This document shows positions 1-12,578 of a DNA stretch of 64,000 nt, piece by piece. The DNA is from Ustilaginoidea virens (Eukaryota; Ascomycota; Sordariomycetes; Hypocreales; Clavicipitaceae), in contig NC_057321.1 of NCBI RefSeq assembly GCF_000687475.1, positions 558,001-622,000 of the forward strand. Direction: 5' to 3'. The first letter of the stretch is position 1; every line of letters starts with the position of its first letter. Under the pieces are notes generated by a model. It saw only the letters and a list, made by a program, of their open reading frames with translations. It did not search any database and was not told the origin of the DNA. The position numbers were made by a program, and so were the translations under genes.

Positions 1-1370
1 AGACCCCTGGCGCCGATTCATTCACGAGTACAGAGTACAAACCTAGGTATTTAACAGCTTCTGCTCCGGGTCCGGACTCGCGCACAAGTCTTTTTTGTTT
101 TCCTCCCGCTTGGCTGCCTCCCTGCTGTGATGTTCTTTCTCGAGGTCGGAGGCAGCGTCAACACTCAATGCCGGCCGTTTCCTTATCATTTTCAGCATTA
201 GCATCAGCATCAGCATCGGCATCAGCATCGGCATCGGCATCATCACATCATCACATCATCATCGCGGTAACTTCCCAGACTCCATGACGGGACAAGAGTC
301 TTGATGCAACGCTCAAATATGGCAACCGTTCTCATTGACGCCAACCAGACCCTGGATTGCTGCCGCCCGCTCTGGCGATCGGCTCGCAAGTCTGGGGTCC
401 ATCCGACGAAGATAAAGCTGTCCACGTAGTTACCGCTCGTGCCAAGAGCCTCGGTCAACATGCAACGATAAGCCTAGCCACCCCCGACTGCATTCTGACC
501 GACGAGAGGCAGAGAAGCGCAGGCTGGCGTGCGGCTGGCGGGTATTTGACACCGATACGCGACGCGACGAGACGAGACGAGACGGGAGAGAAGAGATGAG
601 ACGAGATTCAAAGGTTGCAGACCTGCTACCGCAGGTGTTCAACCAAGCAAGACTGCCCAGCCCTGTGCGTGTGCGGGTTCGCTCTGGCCCGAGTTGAGCC
701 CAATGGATGACAGTCAACACCAACCCGGTTAGCAAAGAGAAATGAGCCTGCTGCTACCACGGGATATAGGTGATATAGGTCGGGTATGATTGTCTCTATG
801 CAATGGCGGGCAATGGCATGCAATGGCAAGCTGGCTCGGCCTCGGGCGTGGCTGGCTGGCCAATCTCGACCTGAAATTTGCCTTTTCTCCTGCAGAGTTT
901 CTTCTCCGTACAGTGTGGCATCGCTTGCCACGTACAGTACAGTGAGCACTACATGCACCGTACGGTATGTCGTACGGTACATGTATGTACTGACCAGACT
1001 GCAGTAACCCCGGGCTCCGTACACGTACCCACCAAGCTGCCGCGGTTCTGCGGACACTGTACCGAACTGCACGGCGTGGCCAACAGGCCGCAACCTTCAA
1101 CTTGCCCCTCCTTCTGAGCGGGGCGACAGCTCACCACCCCTTAATCAGCTCAATTAATTTTTTTTCTGCCGCGATATAATTATTCGCGGCGGGGTCGTCG
1201 CCCTCTTTTTTTTCTTTTTTTTTTCTTTTTTTTTTTCCTCTTCATCTCCCTATCCCTTGACCGTTTCCATCCTCCTCCACCTTTTTTTTTTTTTTTCTTT
1301 GTTCCCTTTTCTGGTCTTTGTCGTCTTTGTCGTCTTTGTCGCATAAGCGTTGCATAGCGAAGCGGCAACT
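1..1370. other. Upstream region of KAP123, no gene seen
   Basis: No credible coding frame is present. Visible structure: a GCATCA/GCATCG hexamer tract at about 194-262, a GACGA pentamer tract at 561-606, and long T/C runs at about 1201-1300 ending roughly 70 nt before the KAP123 start codon. Such pyrimidine-rich stretches are common just upstream of fungal start codons and probably mark the core promoter or 5' UTR. An ATATAATTATT stretch lies near 1173. The small open frames here overlap each other on both strands and show no family resemblance. Confidence 0.6.
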
Positions 1371-4300
1371 ATGGATAGGGACAAGCTTGCGCAGTTGCTG
1401 CAGGCCAGCCAAGTCCGTAAGTGCATACCCAAACATCACACACGCGGCCTTTTCCTCCTTCGCCTACCCTCTGTGTTTCTGCTTGTTCGGCCCGCACATC
1501 TTACTCGCCGTCACGTCGGATGGGATAGACTCTCAGTCCCTTGCCCTCCGCCTGGTGGGTAGACAATGAGCCGTCGGGTTGTATCGACTTGTCAAGCCAA
1601 TGAATGTATTGCTCTTGCCCCGGACGAGGAAACCACAGCCTTTGCTAACTGCCGTCTACTGTTCAGCAAACACGGAACAGGTCAAAGCCGTCACGGCCAA
1701 TCTCCAAAAAAACTATTACTCCAAGCCCGAGTCGCTCATCTTGCTCGTCGAAATCGCCCTCACTCACAATGATGCCGCCATTCGACAGCTAGCAGCCGTC
1801 CAGGCCCTGCGGTTTGCCCCCAAGCACTGGGACAGTACTGCTCAAGAAAAGAAGCCTCTTGCTCGCTCGCATTTGCTGGAGGGGGCTTTAAAGGAGAGCT
1901 TTGCGCCTGCCCGCCACGCTCTCGGCCGTCTGGTTGCCGGCTTGGTCGGCCTGGACATGGAGAATGGCGACGGCGACGAGTTCATGAAGCAGGTTTTGCC
2001 GCTGAACAACAGTGACAATATCCAGTACAGAGAAGTTGGTTCCTACATTCTCTTTTCCATGTTGGAGGAGAATCCCCATCACTTCGAAGAGTACACTCAT
2101 CAGCTTCTCGAGCTGTTCCAATCCCGCATTGAGGACCCCGACAGCAAGGAAGTACGTATCAACGTGGTTCAGGCTGTCGGTGCTATCCTCATGAACATTG
2201 AACCTGACGAGGACCCTCAAGCCGTCGCGATCGTCCAGAGCTTCATTCCCAACATGGTCAACCTTCTCAAGGTTACTGTTGAGGCCGAGGACGAGGAAAG
2301 CTACCAGACCATTTTTGAAATATTCCACTCCTACCTCGCCTGCGACCCTAGCTTTCTGGCAACCCATCTTCGAGACCTCTTGCGATTCATGATGGATCTT
2401 GGCGGCAACAAAAACGCCGAGGATGACGCGCGCACCCAAGCTCTCAGCTGGCTCATCCAGTGTGTGCAGTTCCGCCGAATGAAGATCCAAGGTATGAAGG
2501 ATGTCGCCGCCGAGCTCATGGTCAAGTCGATGGAGATTGTCACCGAGCTTGACGCTGATGAAGATGAGGAGGATCTTACCCCTGCCCGCAGCGCCATCAG
2601 CCTCATCAACACCCTCGCCACCGAACTCCCCCCTCGTCTGGTTGTCGTGCCCATGCTCGAGCAGTTTCCCGCCTACGCCGCCAACTCGGAGCCTGGCTAC
2701 CGCATGTCTGCTATGCTCGCTCTTGGCAACGTGGCCGAGGGTGCCCCCGACTTCCTCTCCACCCAACTTCAACCCTTGCTGCCCACCGTCATCAACTTGC
2801 TATGTGACTCGGACATTCAGGTTCGGCATGCTGCCTTGGTCGGTTTGATCCACCTGGCCGAGGAGATGGCCGATGAAATGTCTCGCCATCATGAGGAAAT
2901 CATCTCCGCCGTTTTGAGGAACCTGGAATCCGCTTCGCAGGGCGCCACGGATAAGAAGAACATCAGGATCGTCCGTTGCGCATGCGGCGCTCTCGATACC
3001 TTTGGCGATTGCGTCGACACCAAGATCATGGCCAAGTACGGCCCGAATCTCATCGGACCCATGATTAAGCTTTTGGACCACGAGGATTACGGCATCAAAG
3101 CGGCTGCCGCTTCTGCTATTGGCGCCATTGCCTCGGCCATGGACAAGGAGTTCCTGCCTTTCTTCGAGGGCGCCATGAAGGCTCTCGGCCGCTTCGTCAT
3201 GCTGAAGGAGAGTAACGAGGCCATGAGCCTGCGCAGTGCCACCTGCGACAGCTTGAGCCGCATCGCATTGGCAATTGGGCCCGAGACGTTCCAGCCGTTT
3301 GTTATGGATCTCATGAAGGCCAGCGAGGAGGCTCTCCACCTCGACAACCCTCGGCTGAAGGAGACGAGCTTCATCCTGTGGTCCAACTTGTCCAAGGTCT
3401 ATGGTACCGATTTCGACCACTTCCTCGAGGGCGTCTTCAAGGGCTTGTTTTCCTCATTGGAGCTCGAAGAAGAGGAGATTGATTTGCCCGGCGTCGACCC
3501 CAGCCAGCTCGGTGAAGGTGCCATCATTGGCGGAAAGCGCGTCAAGCTCAAGGTCCCCAATTCCCAAGAAGACGCCATCATCGCGGCTGGCGGCGAGGAC
3601 GACTGGGAGGATTTGGACGACCTCGCAAACCTCGGAGAGTTTGGTGCTGTTACTGCCGTGGCAATGGAGCAGGAAATTGCCATCGACACCCTCGGCGACG
3701 TGATTTCCAACTCGTGTGGCAGCAGCCACCTGGAATCATATGTCGAGAAAGCCATCGCCCAGGTCATGCCGTTTGCCGAACACACGTACGAGGGCTGCCG
3801 CAAGAATGCCGTATCCACTCTGTGGCGCATCTATAGCCGTGTGTTCCAGGTGTGGGAAGAAGGGCCTGGACGCAAGTGGCAGCCTGGCATGCCCCCGAAC
3901 CCAGTCCCCCCTCAGTCGATTGTCAAGATCGGACAGGCATTGCACAAGACGACGATGGACATCTGGACGGCTGACAGTGATCGGTAGGTGTGGTGCATGC
4001 CTCTTTTTTTTCTTAATGCTTTTGCGTCTTTCTTCTGCTCCGACGAGTCCTTCGAAAATGATGAATACCTTGCGTTATACCCAGCTCACTCAGACGCAAC
4101 ATTGCGGGTGCTGAGAACGCGTCTAATCTGCTTCTGATTCGACTGAGGCTTGTTTTCTTTTTTATTACACGACTCCCCAATCTGTATCAGAATCAAGAGG
4201 CTACAGGCTAACTGGGAGATTCAGGACTGTGATTACCGAGGTTAACCGCAACGTTGCCGCCACCCTCAAGTCGTGTGGCCCCGCCGTCTTGGCCGCCAAG

Positions 4301-5107
4301 GAGGGTATGCTGCAAGAGCTGGTTTCCGTCATCGGCTCTCTCATCACCCGCTCACACCCTTGCCAACAAGACCTTGGGGCCGAGGACGAAGAGTACGAGG
4401 TTGACGCCGGCTCCTCAGAGTACGACTGGCTGGTTGTCGACACGGCCCTGGACGTCGTCGCCGGCCTAGCGGCTGCTCTGGGACCTCAGTTTGGCGAGCT
4501 GTGGAAGATTTTCGAGAAGCCCGTGCTCAAGCTGGTCGCCTCGACCGAAGACGTCCACCGCTCCACCGCCGTCGGCACCATTGCCGAGGTGGCCAAGTAC
4601 ACTGGAGAGGCCATCAGCCCGTTCACAGAGTCTCTTGGTCAGAACCTGGTGCGCCGCTTGTCGGACCACGACAAACTTACCAAATCCAACGCCGCCTACG
4701 CGCTCGGCCTGCTCATCCTGAACTCGGCCGAGACCGGCAAGACGGTTCCCCTGTTTCCGCAGCTGTTTGAGAAGCTCGAGCCGATGCTGTCGGTGCACGA
4801 GGTGCGAATCACGGACAACGTGGCGGGCTGCCTGTGCCGCATGATGATGAAGCACCCGGACGACGGCTTCATCGCCCAGGCCCTGCCGCCGGTCGTAAAC
4901 GTCCTGCCTCTGACGGAGGATTACGAGGAGAACGAGCCCATCTTCCAGTGCATCTACAAGCTGTACGACCTGTCCAACCCCACTGTCCAGCAGCTGACGC
5001 CTCAGCTGTTGCGTGTTTTTGACGAGGTGCTGGGGGAGCCGGAGGAGCAGCTGGAGCAAGATACCCGACAGATGGTGCAGCGCATGGTGCAAGCCCTACG
5101 AGGGTGA
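1371..5107 (+). CDS. KAP123: Importin beta-4 / karyopherin Kap123
   Basis: Nuclear import receptor that carries ribosomal proteins and histones through the nuclear pore and releases them on Ran-GTP. Proposed exons 1371-1416, 1667-3983 and 4225-5107 give 1081 aa, close to the family's roughly 1100. Exon 1 encodes MDRDKLAQLLQASQV and splices in phase to NTEQVKAVTANL, the usual Kap123 N-terminus; the intron has CTAAC 15-20 nt before its CAG acceptor. The protein is a continuous superhelix of HEAT-like repeats, with an acidic loop (EDDWEDLDDL) near residues 655-670 as expected for importin-beta proteins. The second intron (3984-4224) is bounded by GTAGGT and TTCAG. Its neighbour TAPT1 is convergent. 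No damage is seen. Identity is firm; exon borders are inferred from frame and splice signals. Confidence 0.95.
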
Positions 5108-5926
5108 GGGCCAGGGGCGGAGGATGGAGCGTGGACGTGAGCGGGTTTGGATTGAACGACGGGCGTATTTTTGTTTTTAATGATAGAAAAGAAGCTGCCA
5201 CGAAGAGACGACTGCACTTGAGAGTATGTCAACGGCGAGAGTGAGTAAAGCGTGAGGTGGGTGCCACCTGGTACAGCGGCAGGCCAACTTTTCATCTGGC
5301 CTCTGCTCCCCTTTTCAATTTCATGTCTCACTTTTTTCATTGTCATCTTTCTTTGTCTTTCGATTTGGTTCTATAAACAGGTCGCTGCGCTGCGGTTCGT
5401 ATGCCGTCAGTGTTCTGCTCAACGCCGGCCATCCACCGTCCGCTTCAGACGGCGACACGACACGAGGGAGCGGGAACACGCCACGTCCAAGGGCTGGCCG
5501 ACAGCCCGCCAGACTACTTACTCACCATGAAGAGCGTATCTAGCGATTCACCCTGCAGCCGTGCTGCACGTCCGAGTTGGCCCAGAAGGCCATCTGGTGC
5601 TGTGCAGTATTCGCATGCACCATCGTGCACGACGCAGCGCATGCAGCATGCGGAACTGGGTCCTCAGCATTGGTAGACTGGTCTGGCTAGGGACTCGTGG
5701 TTGTGGAGCTTCACCGTGGCTGCGGTGCCGTCGTTGCTGGCTGCTTCTCTGCTTGCAGCTGAATCTGGGAGTGACGGGATGGCGCGTCCGGGCATTCCGG
5801 CAGCGCTTTCCTGTCTGCCTGCCTGCCCATGCGGGACCGCCCAGCCAAGGCCTGTCCTGTCCTGTCCTGTCCTGTCCGCCGAGGCAATGCTGCAAACCGG
5901 CCGGGCGCCGGGTCGGACCACACACG
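5108..5926. other. Tail-to-tail intergenic region
   Basis: Lies between the convergent stop codons of KAP123 and the TAPT1-like gene and should hold both 3' UTRs. No coding frame with family resemblance was seen. It contains a pentamer array close to the TAPT1-like stop. Confidence 0.6.
5851..5877 (+). repeat. (CCTGT)n microsatellite
   Basis: Five perfect copies of CCTGT followed by CC, about 50 nt downstream of the TAPT1-like stop codon. The same motif in reverse complement occurs at 14866-14894, and a short copy lies near 44094. Confidence 0.9.
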
Positions 5927-8900
5927 CTACCATATCCGCTTGCCGACCATGTCGTACCGCGCCACGCCCATGTACTCCCCCTCGACGGGCCTCTTCCCCG
6001 CCCGCGCCGCCTCGTCGCCCCCGACGGAGCCCAGCCCCTCCGACGCATCGGCCCTGATCCACCGCGCCTTGTCGTCGGTGACCTCGACGTCGCCCCTCCC
6101 GCCGACCCGCCTGCCCGACGCGTCGTAGCCCTCGCGCGCCCCGCGGCCCAGGGCGACCAGCCGCTCGTGCTGCTTCATCCGGGCGTACCTGCTGCGCGCG
6201 TACTGCAGCAGCGCCATGCCCAGGAGCAGCTTGACGATCAGCAGCAGCAGGAAGATGATGAAGAAGACGACGACCATGGTCAGCGCGGCGATGAGGTCGT
6301 CCGCCGTCCAGGCGTACCAGGGGCGCGAGTTGAGCGGCGACCCGTAGGGGTAGCCGTAGGTGGCGCGGCCGAGGGAGTCGCGCAGCAGGGCGTCGAAGCG
6401 GCCGAGGGCGACGATCATGGCGGGCGACGAGGGCACGGCGGACGCGTCGGAGAGGGAGGTCTGGGTGGACGGCGGGGGGGGCATGGGGACGTGGGTGGAG
6501 AGGAACATGTGGTACGTCTGTATGGAGGCGCGGATGAAGAGGCAGGAAAGGGGGATGACGGCGAGGCCGAGCCTCTTGGTGAGGGAGGGCATGGCGAAGG
6601 CCTGGGGAACGGGGGCAAAGCAGAGCAGTTAGCATTGATGGTTTCTGGGCCACCGAAAGAGTCTGGCAAGAATCTGGCAAAGAAGGCACGAAAGAAGCAA
6701 GCAAGGAAGAAGCAAGCAAGGAGGAAAGCAGCAAAAGAAAGAAAGAAGCAAGCAAGAAATAAAGAATAAAACAAACAAACAAACAAACAAAAGGGGCATC
6801 GAACAAGGCACGTACATTCGTGTAGTAGTCCTTGCACAGAATATCCAGCGTCCGCCCGTAAAACGTCGGCTTCAGATTGTTAAACTTGCTCACGTACGCG
6901 TGCTTCACCGTGTCGACCAGCATCTCGCTCCCCACCACAATCAGAAACGGCGACAGCGCCTCGCCCGACCTCATCCACGCCGGCAGCGCCGTGAAGCTGT
7001 GCGGCAGGATCGACGGCGAGTGCAGCGGCACCGCCGGCGCGCCGTCCTCGTGCGACGACGAGTCGAACCCGGCCCCCGGGACGGAAAAGGCGCCCACCTC
7101 GACCAGGTTGCGCATGCCGATGATGAGCAGCATGACCCACAGGTGGAAGCGCTCCACGACGTCGGCGCACGTCAGCTGGAACAGGGCGTCCTTGTCGAAG
7201 CGCTTGAAGACGGTGCTCTTGATCTCGACGAACTGGTTGGACAGGAGCAGCGTGAACAGGGCGTTGGAGTACGAGTTGACGGCCACGTTGAGCGTGATGA
7301 CCTGGTAGTAGAGCGTGACCGAGTGCAGGCAGTTGTACGCGAGGGCCAGGGCGAACATGCCGAGCGGGAGCAGGACCTTGGAGCGGCCGGCGGCGTCGCG
7401 GGAGAGCGTCTCGCTGCTGAACAGGCACTCGAGGATGTCCTGGCCGAGGGCGGAGAGCAGCCGGTCGCCGACCTCGAGGATGTTGTAGATGACGTAGAGC
7501 TTGATGGCCGACTGGGCGCGGATGAAGTGGTACATGCGGCTGGCGTCGAGGGTCATGAGGGCGACGGAGCTGCAGACGATGACGGCGCCTTGGAGCAGGT
7601 CGGCCTTGTGGAAGGGCGACAGGGCCGAGGGGAGCGACTTGGCCCGTCGGTGACGGAACACGCCGCCGGTTTGCGGGCCGGGCTGTCGGGTCCGGTGGGG
7701 GGGCGGGAGCCCGGCGTCTTCGGCGTGGCGCTGCATCCTCTTGTGGCGAGGCCTCTCGGGAAGCTTCGCGGCAGCGGCGGCGGCGGCGGCGGACGGCTCC
7801 CGAGCACCACTCGAGGTGCGCGGTGCGTCATTCGCCGAGGCGTCACTCCGTCTCCGGGGGTGGTTCGCTCGTCCGCGCTTCCACAGTCGTCCCAGCCCGT
7901 GCCGCACGAATCCGCAGAGCCACGTCACCTCTTTCGTGACCAGGTAACCCCACCACTGGAGCAGGATTCCGAGGGCCAGGATGAAGCGTATAGGCAGGAT
8001 GGTGAAGGTGTGCAGCCACGCGTCGAGGCACGCCAAGGCGCCAAAGTAGAGCGTCCGCTCCAGGTACGGAGGCACCAGCAGCACGTTCTTCAGCCGCTCC
8101 AGCTTGACCGCGTACGACTCGTACGGAACGTCGTTTGAGCGCGACTGGTGGATGTACAGCGGGCTAGGCCGTTGGGAGGCCAGTTCCAGCTGCAGGTGCG
8201 TGGGGAGCGACATTGGTGGAAGGGGGATCATGGACGGTATAGGCGACGGCGGGCTGGGGCCGGGGTAATCGTGGCTCGCGTTCGCCGCCGGGTTCTGGCG
8301 AAAGCTTTCAGCGGGCGGGATAGGGCCAGGGCAATCGTGGCTCGCTTCCGCCGCCGGGTTCTGGTGAGCGCTTTCGGCGGCCGGGCCTACCCTGTCGGCT
8401 GACGAGGGCGGATAGCCGTTGAGCACATCACCAGCGAGGTCGCTACCCGAGGGCGGAAACGGAGATCTCGGCGAGATGTGGTACGAGTAGCTCCTAGAGA
8501 ACGCAGGTTTCGAGGCAGCAGTCGCATGGCGCGATGAGCGCGTCGGCGGCGGCGTCGACGCCGTTCGCGGCGCGCAACGCCGCGGACGGGCATCCGCCCA
8601 GGGGCCAGGCGCTGCCGGCCCGCTGGAGCATCCGGCGGCCAGCACGCCCGTGTGGATTCTCTCCAGGCGCCTCATGTCTGGGGAGCGATTTCGCGGCCGC
8701 CGCCCGGGCCGCTCGCCTTGGGCAGCCGGACCAGCGGTCCTGCCCTGGTCGACGGAGTGTCGTCGGTCGGGCGCGGGAGCGACGGGCAGCGAGTCGGGCG
8801 AGCTTGTGAGCTCCTGCATCTCGGCGGCCGTGAGGCGCTGCACGCCTTCGCCGGTCCGGGCCTTGGAGCCGCTCGGGTCCCTGGCACGGGGCTTGACTAT

Positions 8901-9176
8901 GGAAGGCGGGCGTGGTCGGGACGGCCTGGCGGAGGCCGAGGCCGAGGCGTGGTCGGCGCAGGCGCGGCTGTGGTCTGCTAGAGCGGGCCCGGAGACGGGG
9001 AGCTTGGATCGCCCCCTGCGGGCTTCGTCCTCGGAAGCGGACGGCTCACCCGGAGCCGGAGCCGGAGCCGCGGGGGATGGGTATGCATGGGCAGGAGTGG
9101 TGGAAGGCGAGGCGGACGGAGGGGCTGGCGTCGGGAGAGGCGAGCGGGTGCTGATGGGTTCCAAGGTCGCTGCCAT
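5927..9176 (-). CDS. TAPT1/Emp65 family multispanning membrane protein
   Basis: Member of the eukaryotic TAPT1 family (yeast Emp65), ER membrane proteins linked to protein quality control and, in animals, ciliary traffic. Exons 6816-9176 and 5927-6601 (minus strand; intron 6602-6815, donor GTACGT, acceptor CCCCAG) give 1011 aa. Residues 1 to about 340 are Pro/Ser/Ala/Arg-rich and probably disordered. The conserved core starts near residue 350 (YAVKLERLKNVLLVPP) and continues with several hydrophobic helices, the signature LQGAVIVCSS.ALMTLDASRMYHFIRAQS and YNILEVGDRLL. The second exon carries two further membrane segments and a charged tail. The N-terminal extension is long and contains a 22-residue tandem duplication. 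The start is the first ATG of the frame; a later one in the disordered region is possible. Confidence 0.85.
8260..8391 (-). repeat. 66-bp tandem duplication inside the TAPT1-like gene
   Basis: Two imperfect copies with a 66-bp period (AATCGTGGCTCG at 8267 and again at 8333). They encode a 22-residue unit, NPAAEASHDCPGP-like, twice in the disordered N-terminal part, so the reading frame is preserved. Confidence 0.8.
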
Positions 9177-9621
9177 AGCCCTGGGTGTGCTTGCAGATCA
9201 TGGCTTATGGAACCATGAGAGGGTCGGTCAATTGACTGGGCAGTCGTTGGCCAGGGATGTGCGGACGATACTCGGGCTGCGACGGTGATTGAGCTTGTGA
9301 GCCGTTGTGCGTTTATGGTTTATGATTTACGCTTCACGGCGATGCTTTTTAGGCCAGGTAGCCCGTTGACGTCGTCCAATCAACGTCGTCGAGTCCCTGA
9401 CGCGGTGCCAATGGCTGGAAGTGCCGGTGGACCGCTCACCGTTAGCGCCACTGTGCCGAATCATAGCCTGACACGTCGAAACGGCGGGCCATAGTGTGCA
9501 ATGAGCACTGCGCACTGTGTTTTACCATTCGCCCTCCTCGCCTCGATCGAAAAACATGCAAAAAGACATGCTGCGTCCATCGCTCCCCACAGATTGGGCA
9601 CAACGCCCCCGTGAAACCAGT
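9177..9621. other. Short intergenic region
   Basis: Between the DLH stop codon and the TAPT1-like start (both minus strand). It should hold the TAPT1-like promoter and the DLH 3' UTR. No gene seen. Confidence 0.6.
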
Positions 9622-10649
9622 CTAGTCCACCAGAAAGTTGTCGAACCAAGCGACGGCCTGCTCAAAAGCCTGCTCCTTTGCGAATCTCTGCGCCTTGACC
9701 CCCACGTCCCCCCTGACGGCGAAGCCGTGCTCCGTGCCCGAGTACAGCGCAATCTGGTACGGCTGCTGTGTGTCCTTGAGGATCTCCTCGGACCGGTGGC
9801 GCTTCTCCCTGGAGAAGATGGTGTCGGTCTCGGCGGCGGAGATGGACAGCGGGCCCTCGATGGCCGCCAGCTCGTCCTCCTCCACAAAGGAGGGGTGGGC
9901 GACGTAGCCGGCCGCGATTCCGCTCTTGTAATGCCGGACGACGTACTAACGAGGCGTGAGGAAACGTCAGTAACGGCAGGGAACGGCGGTACACGGCAGT
10001 GGACGGGGCCTGTCCCAGGTTTCGACGGCCGCCGGGTCGGCAGGACTGGCGGTGTCCAGACGCCGCTGCTCACCTTTGCGCCGAAGCAGTATCCCACGGC
10101 GCCGAGCTTCTCCACGCCAAGTTGCTTCACGTACTTGATGCCCGCCTCGACGATGGGGTCCACGTAGGCGGCAGTGTGCGGGTTGTCCCCGTCCGACCCC
10201 CTGGCCAGCCAGGCCATGATGTCGAAGCCGGCCGGCCGCTCCAGCTTGACCGGGTCGCCGTTGAACACGTCCAGCACGACGGTGGTGTAGCCGCGCCGGG
10301 CGAACTGATCCGCAATGAGCCGGCTGTTCTGCCAGATGCCCAGGACGTCGGGGATGTAGAGGATCCCGCAGCCCGTCTTGGCCTTGCCCTCGGGGGGCGT
10401 GGCCACGTACACGTCGATTTTGCCGTCAATCCTGGCGTGCTGGCCCGTCGGCGTGCCTCTGCAACTCTCGTTAGCCTAGATCCCCCGGCATGGCGTGGCT
10501 TTGCTGGGAGCAGCGCTGCGGAGCTCGCATAGAGCCGGCGGCTTGACGAATCTGCGTCTCCAGCGCGCCCCGTCCCTCGACCGTGGATGGGCGGCACACT
10601 CAAACAGGCTGCCTGCGGCGCAGCACTTTGCGGGCGGGTGGGAAGCCAT
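9622..10649 (-). CDS. Dienelactone hydrolase family protein
   Basis: Alpha/beta hydrolase of the dienelactone hydrolase family, cytosolic by appearance; relatives cleave lactones and esters. Minus-strand exons 10600-10649, 10074-10458 and 9622-9945 give 252 aa, a normal length. The tiny first exon encodes MASHPPAKCCAAGSLF, the usual Cys-Cys start of fungal members, and joins in phase to EGTPTG. The expected triad is visible: nucleophile C141 in GYCFGAK, D186 in ETDTIF and H218 in GTEHGF. Introns are 141 and 128 nt; the first has a weaker GTGTGC donor but a CTAAC branch site. The true substrate cannot be told from sequence. The same-strand neighbours are unrelated. Confidence 0.9.
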
Positions 10650-11723
10650 TTGCGGCTAGATTATCGGGCCTGCAGAGAACGGTGTGCGCTTGGTCTGGAG
10701 CCGGCTTGTCGAGATGCCCTTGGCGATGGGTCGCTTGGACGAGGGGAAATCCCGCCAGAGTTTGCTCGACTGCCTCGACGCGCATACGGATCCGAAGTCG
10801 GGGTAAGAAGACAGAGGGGCAACTCCCGCCGCCCTGGCGAGTCACATCTCCGCAACCTGCCTTGGCACCTGGACGGTTTGAGTCAACTGTTTATTATTAT
10901 TTTTTTTTAATAAAGATGACATCACAGCAGCGGCCTGGTAAGCGGCGGCGACTGATGCACGCCCTGCTGCATCAGGCTTAGCCGTGCCGCCAACATGGTT
11001 TCCCCTCTTACTACGGAGTAACTACTACGGAATACTCCGTAGGCAGATCGTCGTCTCCAGCCCGACGCAGATACAGAAGCCGAACTGCGCGGCCTGGGCT
11101 GTCACTCGCGTCGCACCGAAAACGCTGTGCTCCTCGTAGGGCCTCTTTGACATTTCCATGTTGCGGGCCTGACGTTTGTCGGGCCTGGACTTAGAAATAC
11201 TAGATCCAGCGCCCGCAGAGTCAAGCCACCCATGACCATCATCACGCCGTGGTGTTTTTCAGCGTCGACGAGCCATGGCGGCTCAATGACCCCCCATGTT
11301 GCCTTCTATTCGAAATGCTCCCGCTGAAAAGTGATGCCCGCCACTTTGCCCCTGTCGGACGCGCCCCCGGCTCGACCAGCCCAGTGCATGTATGCATGCC
11401 GCAAGGGAAAACATCTGTGAGCCGCTACGCGCCGACGGGCCCTGATGCTCGCCGCGACTTGCCGCCGCCGTGGCATCGCACTCGCTTCGCTGCCAGCTGT
11501 CAAGCCTTGCAGGCCTTCCCACCCCCCGCTGGCCAGACAGACCAGCAGCAGCTCACCAAACGGCTTGGCTCGTCGGGCAGGGGGGGGATGCACAAAACAT
11601 ACATGTACGGTACACGTTCGGAGATGGCTCCGCGCAGCAGCTTGTGGCCTGGCCTTTGTGGCGCTCGGTCGTGGGCGTCGGTGAGCCATCGCCAGCGAGG
11701 CAGCATCGCCCCCCCGAATTCGC
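10650..11723. other. Intergenic region with TACGGAGTA motifs
   Basis: No credible gene. It contains TACGGAGTA at 11012-11020 and its reverse complement TACTCCGTA at 11033-11041, only 12 nt apart, forming an inverted pair. A/T runs at 10887-10915 lie upstream of the DLH start and may belong to its promoter. Confidence 0.55.
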
Positions 11724-12578
11724 CTATCTCGTCCGCAGGCTCTTCGGCTTCCTCTTCTTGAACACCACCGGCCCTGCGCCGGCTTCGCCCTCCTCCACCT
11801 TGACCTTGACCTTGGCCTCGGCCTCGGCCCCGTCCTCCACCTTGCTTCCGCCGCTTGACCGCTCCGCCGCCGCCGCCGCTTCCACGCCGCCGCACTCGTC
11901 CCGCGCTTCTTCCTTCACCAGACCCTCCCCGTCACCCAAACGCACCTCCTCTTCGTCCTCGCCCTTCGCGCCCGTCTTCTTCAGCGTCACCGCCCCGCTC
12001 AGCAGCGCGTCCAGCTCCTCGTCCTCGCCTCCTTCGCGCAACGCCTTGCTCTCCCGCCCCCACTTGCGCGACCTCTTGAACAGCCCCTGCACGGCGTCCC
12101 GCTCCGCCCGCGCCTCCTCCGTCTCCCGTCGCTTCCTGACCCCCGTGGCCGCCTTCTCCTGGCCCGCCTCCGCGCCGTCCTCCGGCCCGACCACGCGCGA
12201 GCTCGTGACGACCCATTCGCCGGGCATGGCCATGTCCGCCCGGAACGCGCTGGGTATCGAGACGCCCAGCTGCGCCAGCTGTTCGCGCTGCTTGTGCACC
12301 TCGGGCTCGGCGCTGCTGCCGCCGCCTCGGTGGTGCGACGTGTCCGCGGCGGGGGAGGCCGGGACGACCCCGTTCAAGCGCTGGATCTCGCGCCGCGCTC
12401 GCTCTCTTTCCCGCTCCTCGCGCTCATGGGTGCGGTGCAGGTCGCGCAGGGAGCGTTTGATGGCGTTCTGGTGCTTCGCCGTGGCTTCGTGGTTTGTTCG
12501 CTCGAGCTTGCTGTCCCGGACGAACGTGGCGCAGTGCTTGCACCAGTAGTTTGGGGAGGATTTCCAGTATTCCGTCAT
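11724..12578 (-). CDS. U1-type zinc-finger protein, WBP4/FBP21-like
   Basis: Intronless, 284 aa. The N-terminus MTEYWKSSPNYWCKHC is the conserved start of WBP4/FBP21-like spliceosomal proteins and forms a U1-type (matrin-type) C2H2 finger with C13, C16, H30 and H36. A charged coiled-coil segment follows (residues about 37-70, rich in Arg/Glu), then a low-complexity acidic and basic region and a C-terminal basic stretch ending KKRKPKSLRTR, a likely nuclear signal. The WW domains of animal WBP4 are absent, as is usual in fungal members. The frame is open for 50 codons further upstream, but homology begins at this ATG. Likely nuclear, acting in pre-mRNA splicing; the exact role is inferred from the family. 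Confidence 0.85.
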   Translation of the reverse strand: MTEYWKSSPNYWCKHCATFVRDSKLERTNHEATAKHQNAIKRSLRDLHRTHEREERERERARREIQRLNGVVPASPAADTSHHRGGGSSAEPEVHKQREQLAQLGVSIPSAFRADMAMPGEWVVTSSRVVGPEDGAEAGQEKAATGVRKRRETEEARAERDAVQGLFKRSRKWGRESKALREGGEDEELDALLSGAVTLKKTGAKGEDEEEVRLGDGEGLVKEEARDECGGVEAAAAAERSSGGSKVEDGAEAEAKVKVKVEEGEAGAGPVVFKKRKPKSLRTR

